64,000 nt of DNA. It comes from Clostridiales bacterium. GTDB lineage: Bacteria > Bacillota > Clostridia > Christensenellales > UBA1242. How positions within the stretch are numbered: position 1 is the first letter of the stretch; the number at the start of each line of letters is the position of its first letter. The stretch lies in assembly GCA_003522085.1 (NCBI GenBank), contig DPGI01000004.1, positions 77,682 to 141,681 on the forward strand, written 5' to 3'. Both the position numbers and the translations under genes were made by a program. Below the pieces are notes generated by a model. That model saw only the letters and a program-made list of their open reading frames with translations. It had not been told where the DNA came from and searched no databases. Below are positions 53,550 to 62,079 of this stretch, one piece after another.

Positions 53550-53603
53550 TAATTGAGACTTCTATATTCTAGCAAATAAATAAAAAAATAGCAAGAGATT
53601 TTA

Positions 53604-53630
53604 TAAAAAATAACCGCTTATAGGGCGGTC
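53604..53630 (-). terminator. terminator of mazEF
   Basis: On the minus strand ACCGC and GCGGT pair around a short loop, followed by ATTTTTT; the stem touches the mazF stop codon. Confidence 0.7.
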
Positions 53631-53991
53631 AACTTTTTTCGGCGAAACCAAGTGAAATTAAAATTGCGCGGTTGATTTCTTTCATTTTGTTGTCTTCAAG
53701 ACTTGTGATTTTTTCGCGAAGGCGACGTTTGTCGAGTGTTCGGATTTGTTCTAAAAGTGCAACACTGTCTTTTGGCAGGTGGTATTTTTCTGATGGGAGT
53801 TCGATGTGCGTTGGCAATTTTGCTTTGTCAAGGCGGCTTGTGATTGCTGAGACGATTACTGTTGGCGAAAAACGATTTCCAACGTTGTTTTGAATGATTA
53901 AAACCGGTCTTACGCCTCCCTGTTCGCTTCCAACAACAGGGCTAAGATCAGCCATATAAATTTCTCCACGTCTAATGTTAAGTTCTTCCAT
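53629..53991 (-). CDS. mazF: MazF/PemK-type endoribonuclease toxin
   Basis: The 120-aa product matches the MazF/EndoA fold: RRGEIYMADLSPVVGSEQGG, RPVLIIQNNVGN, VIVSAITSRLDK, KLPTHIELPSEKYHLPKDSVAL and LEQIRTLDKRRL. It cleaves mRNA at specific short sites and is held in check by the protein encoded just upstream. It overlaps the antitoxin gene by 14 bases. In Bacillota this chromosomal type is a stress-linked toxin. Confidence 0.95.
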   Translation of the reverse strand: MEELNIRRGEIYMADLSPVVGSEQGGVRPVLIIQNNVGNRFSPTVIVSAITSRLDKAKLPTHIELPSEKYHLPKDSVALLEQIRTLDKRRLREKITSLEDNKMKEINRAILISLGFAEKS

Positions 53992-54205
53992 CGCTCCTCA
54001 TAAGGTCGATTAAATCTGCCATTTCAAGTTCTGCTAGTTCGCGTCTGACTGAAGCGGGCAGCAAAAAATCTTCCTTTTTTAGCAGTTTATGCTGGTTGGG
54101 CTTAATTGTTGCATCGCAAGCAATATTCGTCACATCGCCATATTTTTCTTCAAATTCTTTTACTGTGCGAATAAGATTCTTGCAAAATTTTTCTTTATCG
54201 CTCAT
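53978..54205 (-). CDS. MazE-like antitoxin, 75 aa
   Basis: Small acidic protein overlapping the start of mazF. The ending LLPASVRRELAELEMADLIDLMRSD resembles the MazF-binding helices of antitoxins, while the ribbon-helix-helix start is not obvious. ATG 54205 is preceded by AGAGGTG; a GTG three codons earlier overlaps this site and is rejected. The call rests chiefly on position. Confidence 0.7.
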   Translation of the reverse strand: MSDKEKFCKNLIRTVKEFEEKYGDVTNIACDATIKPNQHKLLKKEDFLLPASVRRELAELEMADLIDLMRSDGRT

Positions 54206-54308
54206 GTTATTCACCTCTTTTTTGCCGTTTATTCAAGTTTAGATTGAGAATTTTGGCGGATTATATGCATAAGCAAAATACGAAGAAAGTAGAAAATTGT
54301 AAAAAACA

Positions 54309-54338
54309 TTAGACAAAAATTGTCTAAGTGGCTAAAAT
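54309..54338 (+). promoter_or_regulatory. promoter and operator of the Xre gene
   Basis: TAGACA (54310) and TAAAAT (54333) are 17 bp apart. The palindrome TTAGACAAAAATTGTCTAA (54309-54327) covers the -35 box, and a half-site-like TTAG...TCTAA follows. This is the layout expected of a repressor that controls its own gene. Confidence 0.75.
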
Positions 54339-54366
54339 TAGTTAAAAATAATCTAAACTGCATTAT

Positions 54367-54579
54367 ATGGAAACTATCAATTTTAACGAACGACTAAAAG
54401 AACTCAGACAAGAAGTGGGGCTTACACAAACCGCTCTCGCTTCCGAAATTGGCGCAACTCAAAGACAGGTTAGTTTTTGGGAAAAGGGGCAAATCGAACC
54501 CAATATTTTTTGGTTAAATGCTCTGGCTGATTTTTTTAATGTATCAGTAGATTATTTAATAGGAAGAGTTAAAGACTAA
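54367..54579 (+). CDS. Xre-type helix-turn-helix regulator, 70 aa
   Basis: The protein consists almost entirely of a HTH_3 domain: FNERLKELRQEVGLTQTALA, SEIGATQRQVSFWEKGQIEP and ALADFFNVSVDYLIG. It binds DNA as a dimer. The upstream palindrome over the promoter suggests autorepression. It lies 17 bp before comEC, so it may be transcribed with the competence genes. Confidence 0.93.
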   Translation: METINFNERLKELRQEVGLTQTALASEIGATQRQVSFWEKGQIEPNIFWLNALADFFNVSVDYLIGRVKD

Positions 54580-54596
54580 TTTTTTAGGCGAGTGGC

Positions 54597-56612
54597 ATGT
54601 TTGCAAAAGAGAGAGCAAAAATTAAAATAAATTTTCGACCCTTAGTGGTCGTATTTTTGAGTCTAATGTTTGGCATTGTCTCTGCAAGAAAACTTTACAG
54701 TGGAGATGGTGTTTATATTGCGCTTACTGCAATCGTGCTTGTTGCAACTACGGCATATTGCATAGTAAAGAAGAAGTATGTGCCGATTTTGCTTGTTGTC
54801 ATATTCTGTTTTGGTGGACATGGCTTGTATTTTGCTTCGCTTTCGCACTTTATGGGGAAGGAATACTCTGATGCAACAATCAGTGCTCGTGTTTGCGAAG
54901 TTGATTGCAATGATGATTATACATATTTGCGTCTTGAGAATATGGTCGCAGATGGTGATAAGGTAAGTGGTGCAATAATTTATGTTCGCGGTGCAGAAGA
55001 AGGTGACTTTTCGGTAGGTGACAGCATAGTTTGCACTGGCGATCTAGAACACATAAAGTTGTTTGAAATTGGCAAATTTAATTCTACTTATTATCGCAAC
55101 AAGGTTGCATACCAAATGCATGCCGACATTTCCACTTTCACGATTGTAAAAGGCAATCCACATTTGGACGAAAGTGCGCGTGCAAAGATTAAGGAAATTC
55201 TGCTAGAAAACATGAGTGAGAAAACAGCGGGCGTTGCATATGCTGTTTTGACTGGTGGCAAAGATGAAATCGACAGCGAGGTCAACGACGTTTATCGCTC
55301 TGCCGGCATTGTGCATTTGATTACTGTTTCAGGTTTACATATCACTTTCTTGTCGGGCTTGATTGCTTGGATTTTAAAGAAATTACGTGTCAACAGATTT
55401 GTAAATTTTTCGATTATTACAATCATTTTGCTGCTTTACAGTTATATCTGCGGATTTGCTCCGTCGGTTGTAAGAGCGACAATCATGGGAATTTGTTTTA
55501 ATTTGTCGCTTGTGTTTGGAAGAGAATATGACGGGCTGAATTCGCTGTCGGTCGCTGGGATTTTGACGCTGCTGATTTCTCCGCTGACGGCATATGACGT
55601 CGGCTTTCAAATGAGTTATGCCTGCGTTGGCACAATCATGCTTATCGCAAGACCAATGGCTGAATTGTTTAGAAAATTTCTTCCAAGATCGGTTGCTGGA
55701 ACGCTGGCAGTTTCAGTTGCTGCGCAAATTGGAGTGCTTCCATTCTTGGCAAGTTTCTTTTCGACTTTCAATTTGCTGAGCGTGTTTGCAAACTTATTGA
55801 TTATTCCTTTCTTCGGTGTGCTGTTTCCGCTGCTTGTTGTGCTTATGGTTGTCACATTGCTAATTCCTCCAATCGCTCCTATTTTGAAAGTGGGCGAGTG
55901 GGGATTTACTGCAATTGAATATGTCGCACGCTTCTTTGCTGGCACAAATGCAAAAATAAATTTAATTCCTTTTGACGCGATTGTGACAACTTTGATTTTC
56001 GCGGCGACTGTAACTATCAGTTATTATGTTTTGACAAACGCACGCATTAAGTGGATTATCGTGGCGGCTATTACTCTGATGATGGGCACATATATGATGA
56101 TTCGTCCAAATCTTTATTCGGACAGAGCGAGCGTTGGCATTTATGAAAATCACGCTTCCACTTCGCTTGTTTTGAAAACCGAGTCGGGTGAAGTGCTTGT
56201 TGTTGGCTTTGATAAAAACAACACAAAATATTATCTTTCCGCCATTGGCGAAAGCAAAGTTGATTATGTGATTAGTCCTGTTGATTATCTAAGCGACTAT
56301 TATGGCGCCAAGGTTATATTAGACAGCGAAGGCTTTGCCGGCTCGATCAAATACAGTATTGACAACGGAATTTATACTTTTGAGTTTGACGGGCATAAAA
56401 TTCTCTTTACAAATTTGTCAAAATCAGGCTATAATTGTTCTAGGATAGAACAAGTTTTGTCCAGCGACAAATATGATTTTGTGTATGCAAAAAACTATGA
56501 TGTAACTGGCACTTATTTTCTAGCCAACAGTCTAAGCGGTGGCGATTATTCGCTGAGCAGCGGAAGTTTTAATTTTAACTTAGCAAACAAAAGAGTTAGG
56601 AGTATAGATTGA
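54597..56612 (+). CDS. comEC: ComEC/Rec2 DNA-uptake channel protein with degenerate C-terminal domain
   Basis: ComEC forms the inner-membrane channel for transformation DNA. The 671-aa product has N-terminal helices, an OB-like domain (about 95-190), and the competence core with GGKDEIDSEVNDVYRSAGIV, HLITVSGLHITFLSGLIAWI, FAPSVVRATIMG and several more helices. After about residue 500 it has a beta-lactamase-like region (TSLVLKTESGEVLVVGFD, VDYVISPVDYLSDYYGAK) in which DVGQGD, HxDxDH and related metal ligands are gone. A separate gene at 58402 supplies an intact domain of this type. Confidence 0.9.
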   Translation: MFAKERAKIKINFRPLVVVFLSLMFGIVSARKLYSGDGVYIALTAIVLVATTAYCIVKKKYVPILLVVIFCFGGHGLYFASLSHFMGKEYSDATISARVCEVDCNDDYTYLRLENMVADGDKVSGAIIYVRGAEEGDFSVGDSIVCTGDLEHIKLFEIGKFNSTYYRNKVAYQMHADISTFTIVKGNPHLDESARAKIKEILLENMSEKTAGVAYAVLTGGKDEIDSEVNDVYRSAGIVHLITVSGLHITFLSGLIAWILKKLRVNRFVNFSIITIILLLYSYICGFAPSVVRATIMGICFNLSLVFGREYDGLNSLSVAGILTLLISPLTAYDVGFQMSYACVGTIMLIARPMAELFRKFLPRSVAGTLAVSVAAQIGVLPFLASFFSTFNLLSVFANLLIIPFFGVLFPLLVVLMVVTLLIPPIAPILKVGEWGFTAIEYVARFFAGTNAKINLIPFDAIVTTLIFAATVTISYYVLTNARIKWIIVAAITLMMGTYMMIRPNLYSDRASVGIYENHASTSLVLKTESGEVLVVGFDKNNTKYYLSAIGESKVDYVISPVDYLSDYYGAKVILDSEGFAGSIKYSIDNGIYTFEFDGHKILFTNLSKSGYNCSRIEQVLSSDKYDFVYAKNYDVTGTYFLANSLSGGDYSLSSGSFNFNLANKRVRSID

Positions 56613-57550
56613 AAACATTAAAAAAACGTTTATCTGAAGGGCTTGCAAGAGTTTATGTTGTTGAAGGTGATGACTATTATCTTTTCGACAAAGCCTTTTT
56701 AATGATCAAAAACGCCTGTGGTATAACTCTCGATGATTTCAACGTCAATGTTTTTGATGAAGAAAGTTTTTCAACCGACAAATTGTTTGCGGCGACCGAA
56801 CTATTGCCAATAATTGATGAAAAACGCCTAGTTGTCATTAAAGGCGGCAAACTTAGCGAAGGAGATAAAAAACGCACAACCGAAATTCTGCTCCACATTC
56901 CAAAAACAACTGTTGTTGTGGTTTTGGATTACAACAAAAACTTTGAATTTTTGAAAAAAGATTTTGTGCTTGTCGATGCAAATCGAATGGATAAAGAGTT
57001 GGTTAAAAAACTCATCACGGCATATCTTGCAAGAATAAGCAAAAAGATTGATGCCGACGCAATGGACGAACTTATTGAAAGTTGCAATGGTTATTTGACC
57101 AGAATCATGAACGAACTTAACAAACTTGTTTGCTTTGACCTTGACAGTGAAAACATAACAAAGGAAAGTGTCGACAAACTTGTCAATAAAGATATTGAGT
57201 TTTCGGTTTTCGAACTCACCGAAGCCCTTTCAAAAAAAGACGGCGACAAAGCGATAAGATTGCTTAAACTTATGGAAAAAGACCAAGGCGTGTTTGCACT
57301 TATTTCAAATCAGTTTAGAAGACTATTTTATGCGTCAATTTCTGACCTTACAAATGCCGAACTGGCGGGGCTACTAGGAGTAAAAGAGTTTGCTATCATG
57401 AAAGCGCGACAACTTGCAAAAGGCTTTTCAAAAGCACAACTTAAAAAGATTTGTTCGCTGCTTGAAGAAATGGACTATGCCGTTAAATCTGGAGCAGTGC
57501 TGCAAACAAATGCGCTTTATTTGCTGGTTTTCAACATTTTGTATGTGTAA
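56609..57550 (+). CDS. holA: DNA polymerase III delta subunit
   Basis: HolA is the clamp-loader delta subunit. The 313-aa product starts with a TTG overlapping the comEC stop (TTGA), with AGGAG upstream. Features: VYVVEGDDYYLFDKAF, DEKRLVVIKGGKLSEGDKK, TTVVVVLDYNKNFEF, YLTRIMNELNKLVCF and the C-terminal three-helix collar region with VKEFAIMKARQLAKGFSKAQ. comEC-holA adjacency is standard in Bacillota. Confidence 0.93.
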   Translation: MKTLKKRLSEGLARVYVVEGDDYYLFDKAFLMIKNACGITLDDFNVNVFDEESFSTDKLFAATELLPIIDEKRLVVIKGGKLSEGDKKRTTEILLHIPKTTVVVVLDYNKNFEFLKKDFVLVDANRMDKELVKKLITAYLARISKKIDADAMDELIESCNGYLTRIMNELNKLVCFDLDSENITKESVDKLVNKDIEFSVFELTEALSKKDGDKAIRLLKLMEKDQGVFALISNQFRRLFYASISDLTNAELAGLLGVKEFAIMKARQLAKGFSKAQLKKICSLLEEMDYAVKSGAVLQTNALYLLVFNILYV

Positions 57551-57574
57551 CATAATTTAATAAAAGGAAATAAT

Positions 57575-58405
57575 ATGTCTATGTTTAAACGACGACCAAA
57601 AATTGGTATCGCATTTGGCGGTGGTGGAGCGCGCGGCTTCACTCATATTGGCGTGATAAAAGCACTTGAAGAATATGGCTTAAAGTTTGACTATGTTGCG
57701 GGCACAAGCGTTGGAAGTATGATTGGCGCGGCATATGCAGCAGGTAAGACTTGGGAAGAAATTTACAACATTGCAAAAGACATAAAAATCAAAGATATTC
57801 GCACAAGCAAAATACCACTTTTGCCGTCAAAAACGGACGGCATCGAAAAGGTGATGAAAGACTTTTTAGGTGACATCAACATTGAAGATTTGCCAACGCC
57901 ATTCTCGGCGGTTGCCGTTGATATTAAAACCACAAAAGAAATTTGCATTTCGCATGGAAATCTTGCAAAAGCGGTGGCGGGTTCGTGCTGCGTTCCCGGT
58001 ATATTTATTCCTGTCGAATTTGATGATATGTTGCTTTGCGACGGCGGACTGCAAAACACAATTCCGTCAGATATTCCAAAGCATTTTGGATGCGACTATG
58101 TGGTTTGCGTTGATTGCAATAAATCTCGAACCTATGGCACTGAGTCGTCAAAGTTTTTTGATGTTGTAACTTGCGCAATTCGAATTCTGATGAAATCAAA
58201 TGCCGTAAAGGGCTATTATGCCGCAGACGTTGTTATCGCGCCAGAAACAAAGCGTTTTAAATCAACAAAAACTCAGGGCTTTGAAGAGATGATTGATGAA
58301 GGCTATAAAGCTACCATTGATTGTATGCCAGACATCATGAACGTCTTCAAAAAGGGGAAACCATTTTTTAAGAAAAAATTTGAAAGTGAGATAGAGTTTA
58401 GATGA
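57575..58405 (+). CDS. patatin-like phospholipase
   Basis: The 276-aa product has the patatin features: GGGGARGFTHIGV (oxyanion hole), GTSVGSM with the catalytic serine (about residue 46-48) and CDGGLQNTIP with the catalytic Asp (DGG). It would hydrolyse lipid acyl chains. AAAGGAAAT precedes the ATG. It overlaps the next gene by 4 bases and follows holA by 24 bp, so it is part of the comEC operon. Confidence 0.93.
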   Translation: MSMFKRRPKIGIAFGGGGARGFTHIGVIKALEEYGLKFDYVAGTSVGSMIGAAYAAGKTWEEIYNIAKDIKIKDIRTSKIPLLPSKTDGIEKVMKDFLGDINIEDLPTPFSAVAVDIKTTKEICISHGNLAKAVAGSCCVPGIFIPVEFDDMLLCDGGLQNTIPSDIPKHFGCDYVVCVDCNKSRTYGTESSKFFDVVTCAIRILMKSNAVKGYYAADVVIAPETKRFKSTKTQGFEEMIDEGYKATIDCMPDIMNVFKKGKPFFKKKFESEIEFR

Positions 58406-59532
58406 AAACAGCAAAAAGTCTTAAACGAAAGTTGTCGCATTTTTCAAAAGTGTCACTGATAGTTAGAATAATTATCAGTGTTTTTCTAATTGCGGCTATC
58501 GCACTGACAATTTTGTATAAGGAAGAGATTTCTAAAAAGGTTTACAACTGGAGCGGCGAAACTTCAATCGAAAACGCTGATTTTGAAGTGCACTTTATTG
58601 ACGTTGGTCAAGGTGATTCGACTTTGATTAAACTTGACGACGGCAAAAATATGCTTGTAGATTGTGGACCAAAGGCATCACGCGAGAAACTTGTAAATTA
58701 TTTAAACGACCAAAAGGTTGAAACTATTGACTACTTTTTATTAACTCACGCAGACGCCGATCATGTTGGCGGAGGGAAGGCGGTTTTTGAAAATTTTGCC
58801 ATCAAAAACTTTTATCGTCCTATGATGAGATCTTCGTCAGAAACGACTCCCGCCGAATATCCATTGCATGGCACTGCAACCTACAATGACGTGATTGTCG
58901 CTTATCAAAATGAAGAAGGCGCAAATATGTTTTACAACAGCGATGCGATAAACATAACCGGCGAAAACTATTCAATCAAATTGCTTTATCCTGATGCTGT
59001 TTACACTGAAAACAACGACACGTCGGCAGTTATCATGGCTGACCTTAGCGGAAAGAAATTTTTGCTTATGGGCGATGCTGAAATAAAGGTTGAAAACAAA
59101 CTTGCAGATAAATTTTCGTCCCAGCTAAAATGCGACGTAATTAAAATTGGCCATCATGGAGCAAAGACTTCGACTGGCGAAAAGCTGCTTAGCGTGGCAA
59201 AACCTACATATGCCGCAATCAGTGTTGGCAAAAATAATTATGGCCATCCAACGCAAGAGGCACTTACAAATCTTAAAAATTACAATGTTCAATATTTCAC
59301 AACTATGGAATGTGGAAGTTTGGTTTTTGACGTCAAAGATGAAAAGCTTGTTTGCAGCGCAGGCGGCGGCAAGATGATTGATTATGCTTTGATTTGCTCA
59401 ATTTTGGGAGCGGCACTTCTTTTGTGTTGGGGAGTCCCAGATTTTTGGCGCAAAAAAGCAAAAACGCAAAACGAAACAAATTCGGGCGAAAATACTTCGA
59501 CAAAAAAGAAATTAAAAAATAGTCGTAAATAA
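58402..59532 (+). CDS. membrane-anchored metallo-beta-lactamase, ComEC C-terminal-like
   Basis: The 376-aa protein has a basic N-terminus and one membrane helix (IIISVFLIAAIALTILY), then an MBL domain with FIDVGQGDSTLIKLDDG, LLTHADADHVGGGKAV (zinc ligands), LMGDAE, IKIGHHGAKTST and NNYGHPTQEAL. A final membrane helix (ALICSILGAALLLCWGVPDF) lies near residue 340. This is the domain order of the ComEC C-terminus, which cuts the non-transforming DNA strand. It is in operon with comEC, whose own copy has lost the metal ligands. Confidence 0.9.
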   Translation: MKTAKSLKRKLSHFSKVSLIVRIIISVFLIAAIALTILYKEEISKKVYNWSGETSIENADFEVHFIDVGQGDSTLIKLDDGKNMLVDCGPKASREKLVNYLNDQKVETIDYFLLTHADADHVGGGKAVFENFAIKNFYRPMMRSSSETTPAEYPLHGTATYNDVIVAYQNEEGANMFYNSDAINITGENYSIKLLYPDAVYTENNDTSAVIMADLSGKKFLLMGDAEIKVENKLADKFSSQLKCDVIKIGHHGAKTSTGEKLLSVAKPTYAAISVGKNNYGHPTQEALTNLKNYNVQYFTTMECGSLVFDVKDEKLVCSAGGGKMIDYALICSILGAALLLCWGVPDFWRKKAKTQNETNSGENTSTKKKLKNSRK

Positions 59533-59533
59533 T

Positions 59534-59561
59534 TTGGTATTAAATTAAATTATGCTAAAAT
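59534..59561 (+). promoter_or_regulatory. promoter, apparently leaderless
   Basis: TTGGTA (59534) and TAAAAT (59556) with a 16-bp spacer; the ATG of the next gene lies 6 nt past the -10 box and no ribosome binding site is visible. Confidence 0.65.
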
Positions 59562-59567
59562 AAAAAT

Positions 59568-60035
59568 ATGGAAAAACTTGGAACAAGCATTTTAATAACA
59601 TGTTTAGACGAAGTGGTCGGCAGCAATCTTGCGCAGCAGTTTGCAAATTTTTTGGGGTTGCATTTTGCTTGCTGCAAAGAGATTATCGAATATGACCTTT
59701 TTGACAGTGGAGCAATACTGCAAAAGTGCGGAGCCGAATACTTTGCCAAGCGCGAACAGTCTGTCATGAAAGATATTTCAAGATATGAAGACAGCGTGAT
59801 ATTTATAAACTTTGACCTATACAAAAACAACATCAAGTTGTTTAAAGACATTCATCCAAGCATCTATCTAAACTTGCCAAAGAAAAAACTGTCTGTAAAA
59901 GAGACGGTCAATTCGATTGCATACGACGAACATAGTGCTTTTTTAAAAGCAAAATGCGACATAATCGTCGACATAAACTCAGCAAACAAAAGCGCCCTTT
60001 CAAAGGTTATAAAGGAGATTAACTCAAAATTATGA
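59568..60035 (+). CDS. shikimate-kinase-like protein lacking the P-loop
   Basis: The 155-aa protein aligns by pattern with shikimate kinase: SILITCLDEVVGSNLAQQFA at the P-loop position, LGLHFACCKEIIE at the substrate position, GAILQKCGAEYFAKREQSVM (compare IFAxxGExxFRxxE) and PSIYLNLPKKKL. The P-loop lysine and glycines are gone (CLDEVVGSN instead of GxxGxGKS/T), the Asp pair after the beta strand is absent and the GGG motif is missing. It may be a non-catalytic relative that binds nucleotide or substrate, or a regulator. It overlaps the transketolase gene by 4 bases. Confidence 0.75.
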   Translation: MEKLGTSILITCLDEVVGSNLAQQFANFLGLHFACCKEIIEYDLFDSGAILQKCGAEYFAKREQSVMKDISRYEDSVIFINFDLYKNNIKLFKDIHPSIYLNLPKKKLSVKETVNSIAYDEHSAFLKAKCDIIVDINSANKSALSKVIKEINSKL

Positions 60036-61999
60036 AAAAAATCGCTCAAAAATCGTTAAATTATCTTAAAGCGTTGACAGCAGAGACAATTTCTCATGCT
60101 GGCTCGGGGCACACGGGTGCTTCGCTTGGAGCGAGCAGCATTTTGTTTGCGCTTTTTAAAGACCACTATAAATTTGATGTTTCAGACACCGATTTCTTAA
60201 ATCGTGACCGCTTTGTTTTGTCGGCTGGACATGCTAGTGCGCTTTATTATTCGTTGCTTGCAATGTTTGGCTTTGAAGTTACGATTGAAGACCTTAAAAA
60301 TTTCAGAAAATACGGCTCAATCACTTCGGGACATCCAGAATTTAGACTTATAAATGCAGTTGAAACAACAACTGGACCTTTGGGCGAAGGCGTTGCAAAT
60401 GCAGTGGGAATGGCTATGGCAGAAAGCATTATGGAAGAAAAATTTAATGCTATCGGATTTCCCATTATAAACAATTACACATACTGCTTTGCAGGCGACG
60501 GCGATTTGATGGAAGGAGTTGCGCAAGAAGCGTGCTCGCTTGCCGGAACTTACAACTTAAAACGTTTGATTATTTTGTATGATTCAAATGACGTCACTAT
60601 GGACGGCAGCATCAATTTGTCAAATCGTGAAAACATGGCAAAAAAATTTAAAGCAATGGGCTTTAAAGTCATCAATGTTCCAAATGGCAATAATTTAACA
60701 GATTGCTCAAACGCGATTGCAAAAGCAAAACGCAGCCAAAAACCAACATTGATTATTTTCCATACAACAATTGGTATTGGAACAAACAAAGAGGGAACAA
60801 GTGCCGTTCACGGCTATGCAATGTCAAATGAAGAGTTGCAAGAATACAAAAAGAAACTTGACGCTAAAGAAAGCTTCTTCATTCCAAATGACGTGCGTGA
60901 ATATTGCATGGAGTCAACAATCAACGGCAAACTCTATCACGACAAATGGAATCAAGAACTTGCCGTTTATGGAACAACACACCCTGAACTTTACAAAAAA
61001 TTGCTTGCATTTTTTGATAACAAAAGAATTGATTACGAAAAAATTGCAGAAGACGAAAAATTTGCTTCGCTTTCAATGCGCGAAATAAACGAAATCGTGT
61101 TAAATGACATTGCTGAAAAACTTCAATTTGTTATTGGCGGGACAGGCGACGTAGCCCCATCGTCAAAAGCATACATTCATGGTGGCGGAGATTTTGTCGC
61201 AGGTAACAAACGTGGCAGAAACATTCACTTTGGCATTCGCGAACACGCAATGGCTGCAATTTGCAACGGCATAAGCCTTTATGAAGACTTTTTGCCTTTT
61301 GATTCAACCTTCTTGTCGTTTTCAAACTATATGCTTCCAGCACTTAGATTGCGCGCTATGATGGGGCTTCCTGTGCTTGACATTTTCACACACGACAGCG
61401 TTATTATCGGCGAAGACGGCCCAACACACCAACCAATCGAACAGCTTGGCATGCTTCGCAGCATTCCAAATTTAAATGTGTTTAGACCATGTGACGCGAA
61501 TGAACTTTTGGCGGCTTATAAGTTTTATTTAACCGAACGCAAGCCACTTTCGCTTGTTTTAGCAAAACAAAAAATTCAAAATACAGGCCTTACATCAATC
61601 AAATCAGCGTTGCTTGGCGGCTATGTCTTAAAACCTGCAAAAAAACAAGCAGACATTGTTTTGATGGCATCGGGCAGTGAAGTTCCTCTTGCATTAAACG
61701 TTGCAGCCGAACTTGAAAAGACTTTCGACGTAAGCGTAGTAAGCATGCCTTGTTTTGATCTTTTCGAGCAACAATCACCTGCTTATAAAGACAAAGTTTT
61801 GCAACCAAATGCGAAATTGCACGTGGCAATCGAAGCATCAAACGACGCAATTTGGTATAAATATCTTTCGCCAAGCGATTTAAGAATCGAACTTAACGAC
61901 TATATGGGCAGCGGCAAAGGCGAAGACCTTTATCAAAAAGCAGGCTTCTCAACAAAGCAAATTTTGAAGCAAATAAACAAAAAACTTAAAGTGCGATAG
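60032..61999 (+). CDS. tkt: transketolase
   Basis: Transketolase moves two-carbon units in the pentose phosphate pathway with thiamine diphosphate. The 655-aa product has the N-terminal SHAGSGHTGASLG, DRFVLSAGHASALYYSLL, TTGPLGEGVANAVGMA, the TPP motif GDGDLMEGVAQEA with the closing N/D further on, HTTIGIGTNKEG, and the C-terminal FGIREHAMAAICNG and HDSVIIGEDGPTHQPIEQL. The start overlaps the upstream gene, so they are coupled. Confidence 0.97.
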   Translation: MKKIAQKSLNYLKALTAETISHAGSGHTGASLGASSILFALFKDHYKFDVSDTDFLNRDRFVLSAGHASALYYSLLAMFGFEVTIEDLKNFRKYGSITSGHPEFRLINAVETTTGPLGEGVANAVGMAMAESIMEEKFNAIGFPIINNYTYCFAGDGDLMEGVAQEACSLAGTYNLKRLIILYDSNDVTMDGSINLSNRENMAKKFKAMGFKVINVPNGNNLTDCSNAIAKAKRSQKPTLIIFHTTIGIGTNKEGTSAVHGYAMSNEELQEYKKKLDAKESFFIPNDVREYCMESTINGKLYHDKWNQELAVYGTTHPELYKKLLAFFDNKRIDYEKIAEDEKFASLSMREINEIVLNDIAEKLQFVIGGTGDVAPSSKAYIHGGGDFVAGNKRGRNIHFGIREHAMAAICNGISLYEDFLPFDSTFLSFSNYMLPALRLRAMMGLPVLDIFTHDSVIIGEDGPTHQPIEQLGMLRSIPNLNVFRPCDANELLAAYKFYLTERKPLSLVLAKQKIQNTGLTSIKSALLGGYVLKPAKKQADIVLMASGSEVPLALNVAAELEKTFDVSVVSMPCFDLFEQQSPAYKDKVLQPNAKLHVAIEASNDAIWYKYLSPSDLRIELNDYMGSGKGEDLYQKAGFSTKQILKQINKKLKVR

Positions 62000-62079
62000 T
62001 ATTCAACAAAAAACAAGATTTTTCTTATGTAGGCATATTTCATTAGAAAAGTAGAATAGAAATATATACGAGGTGAAAT

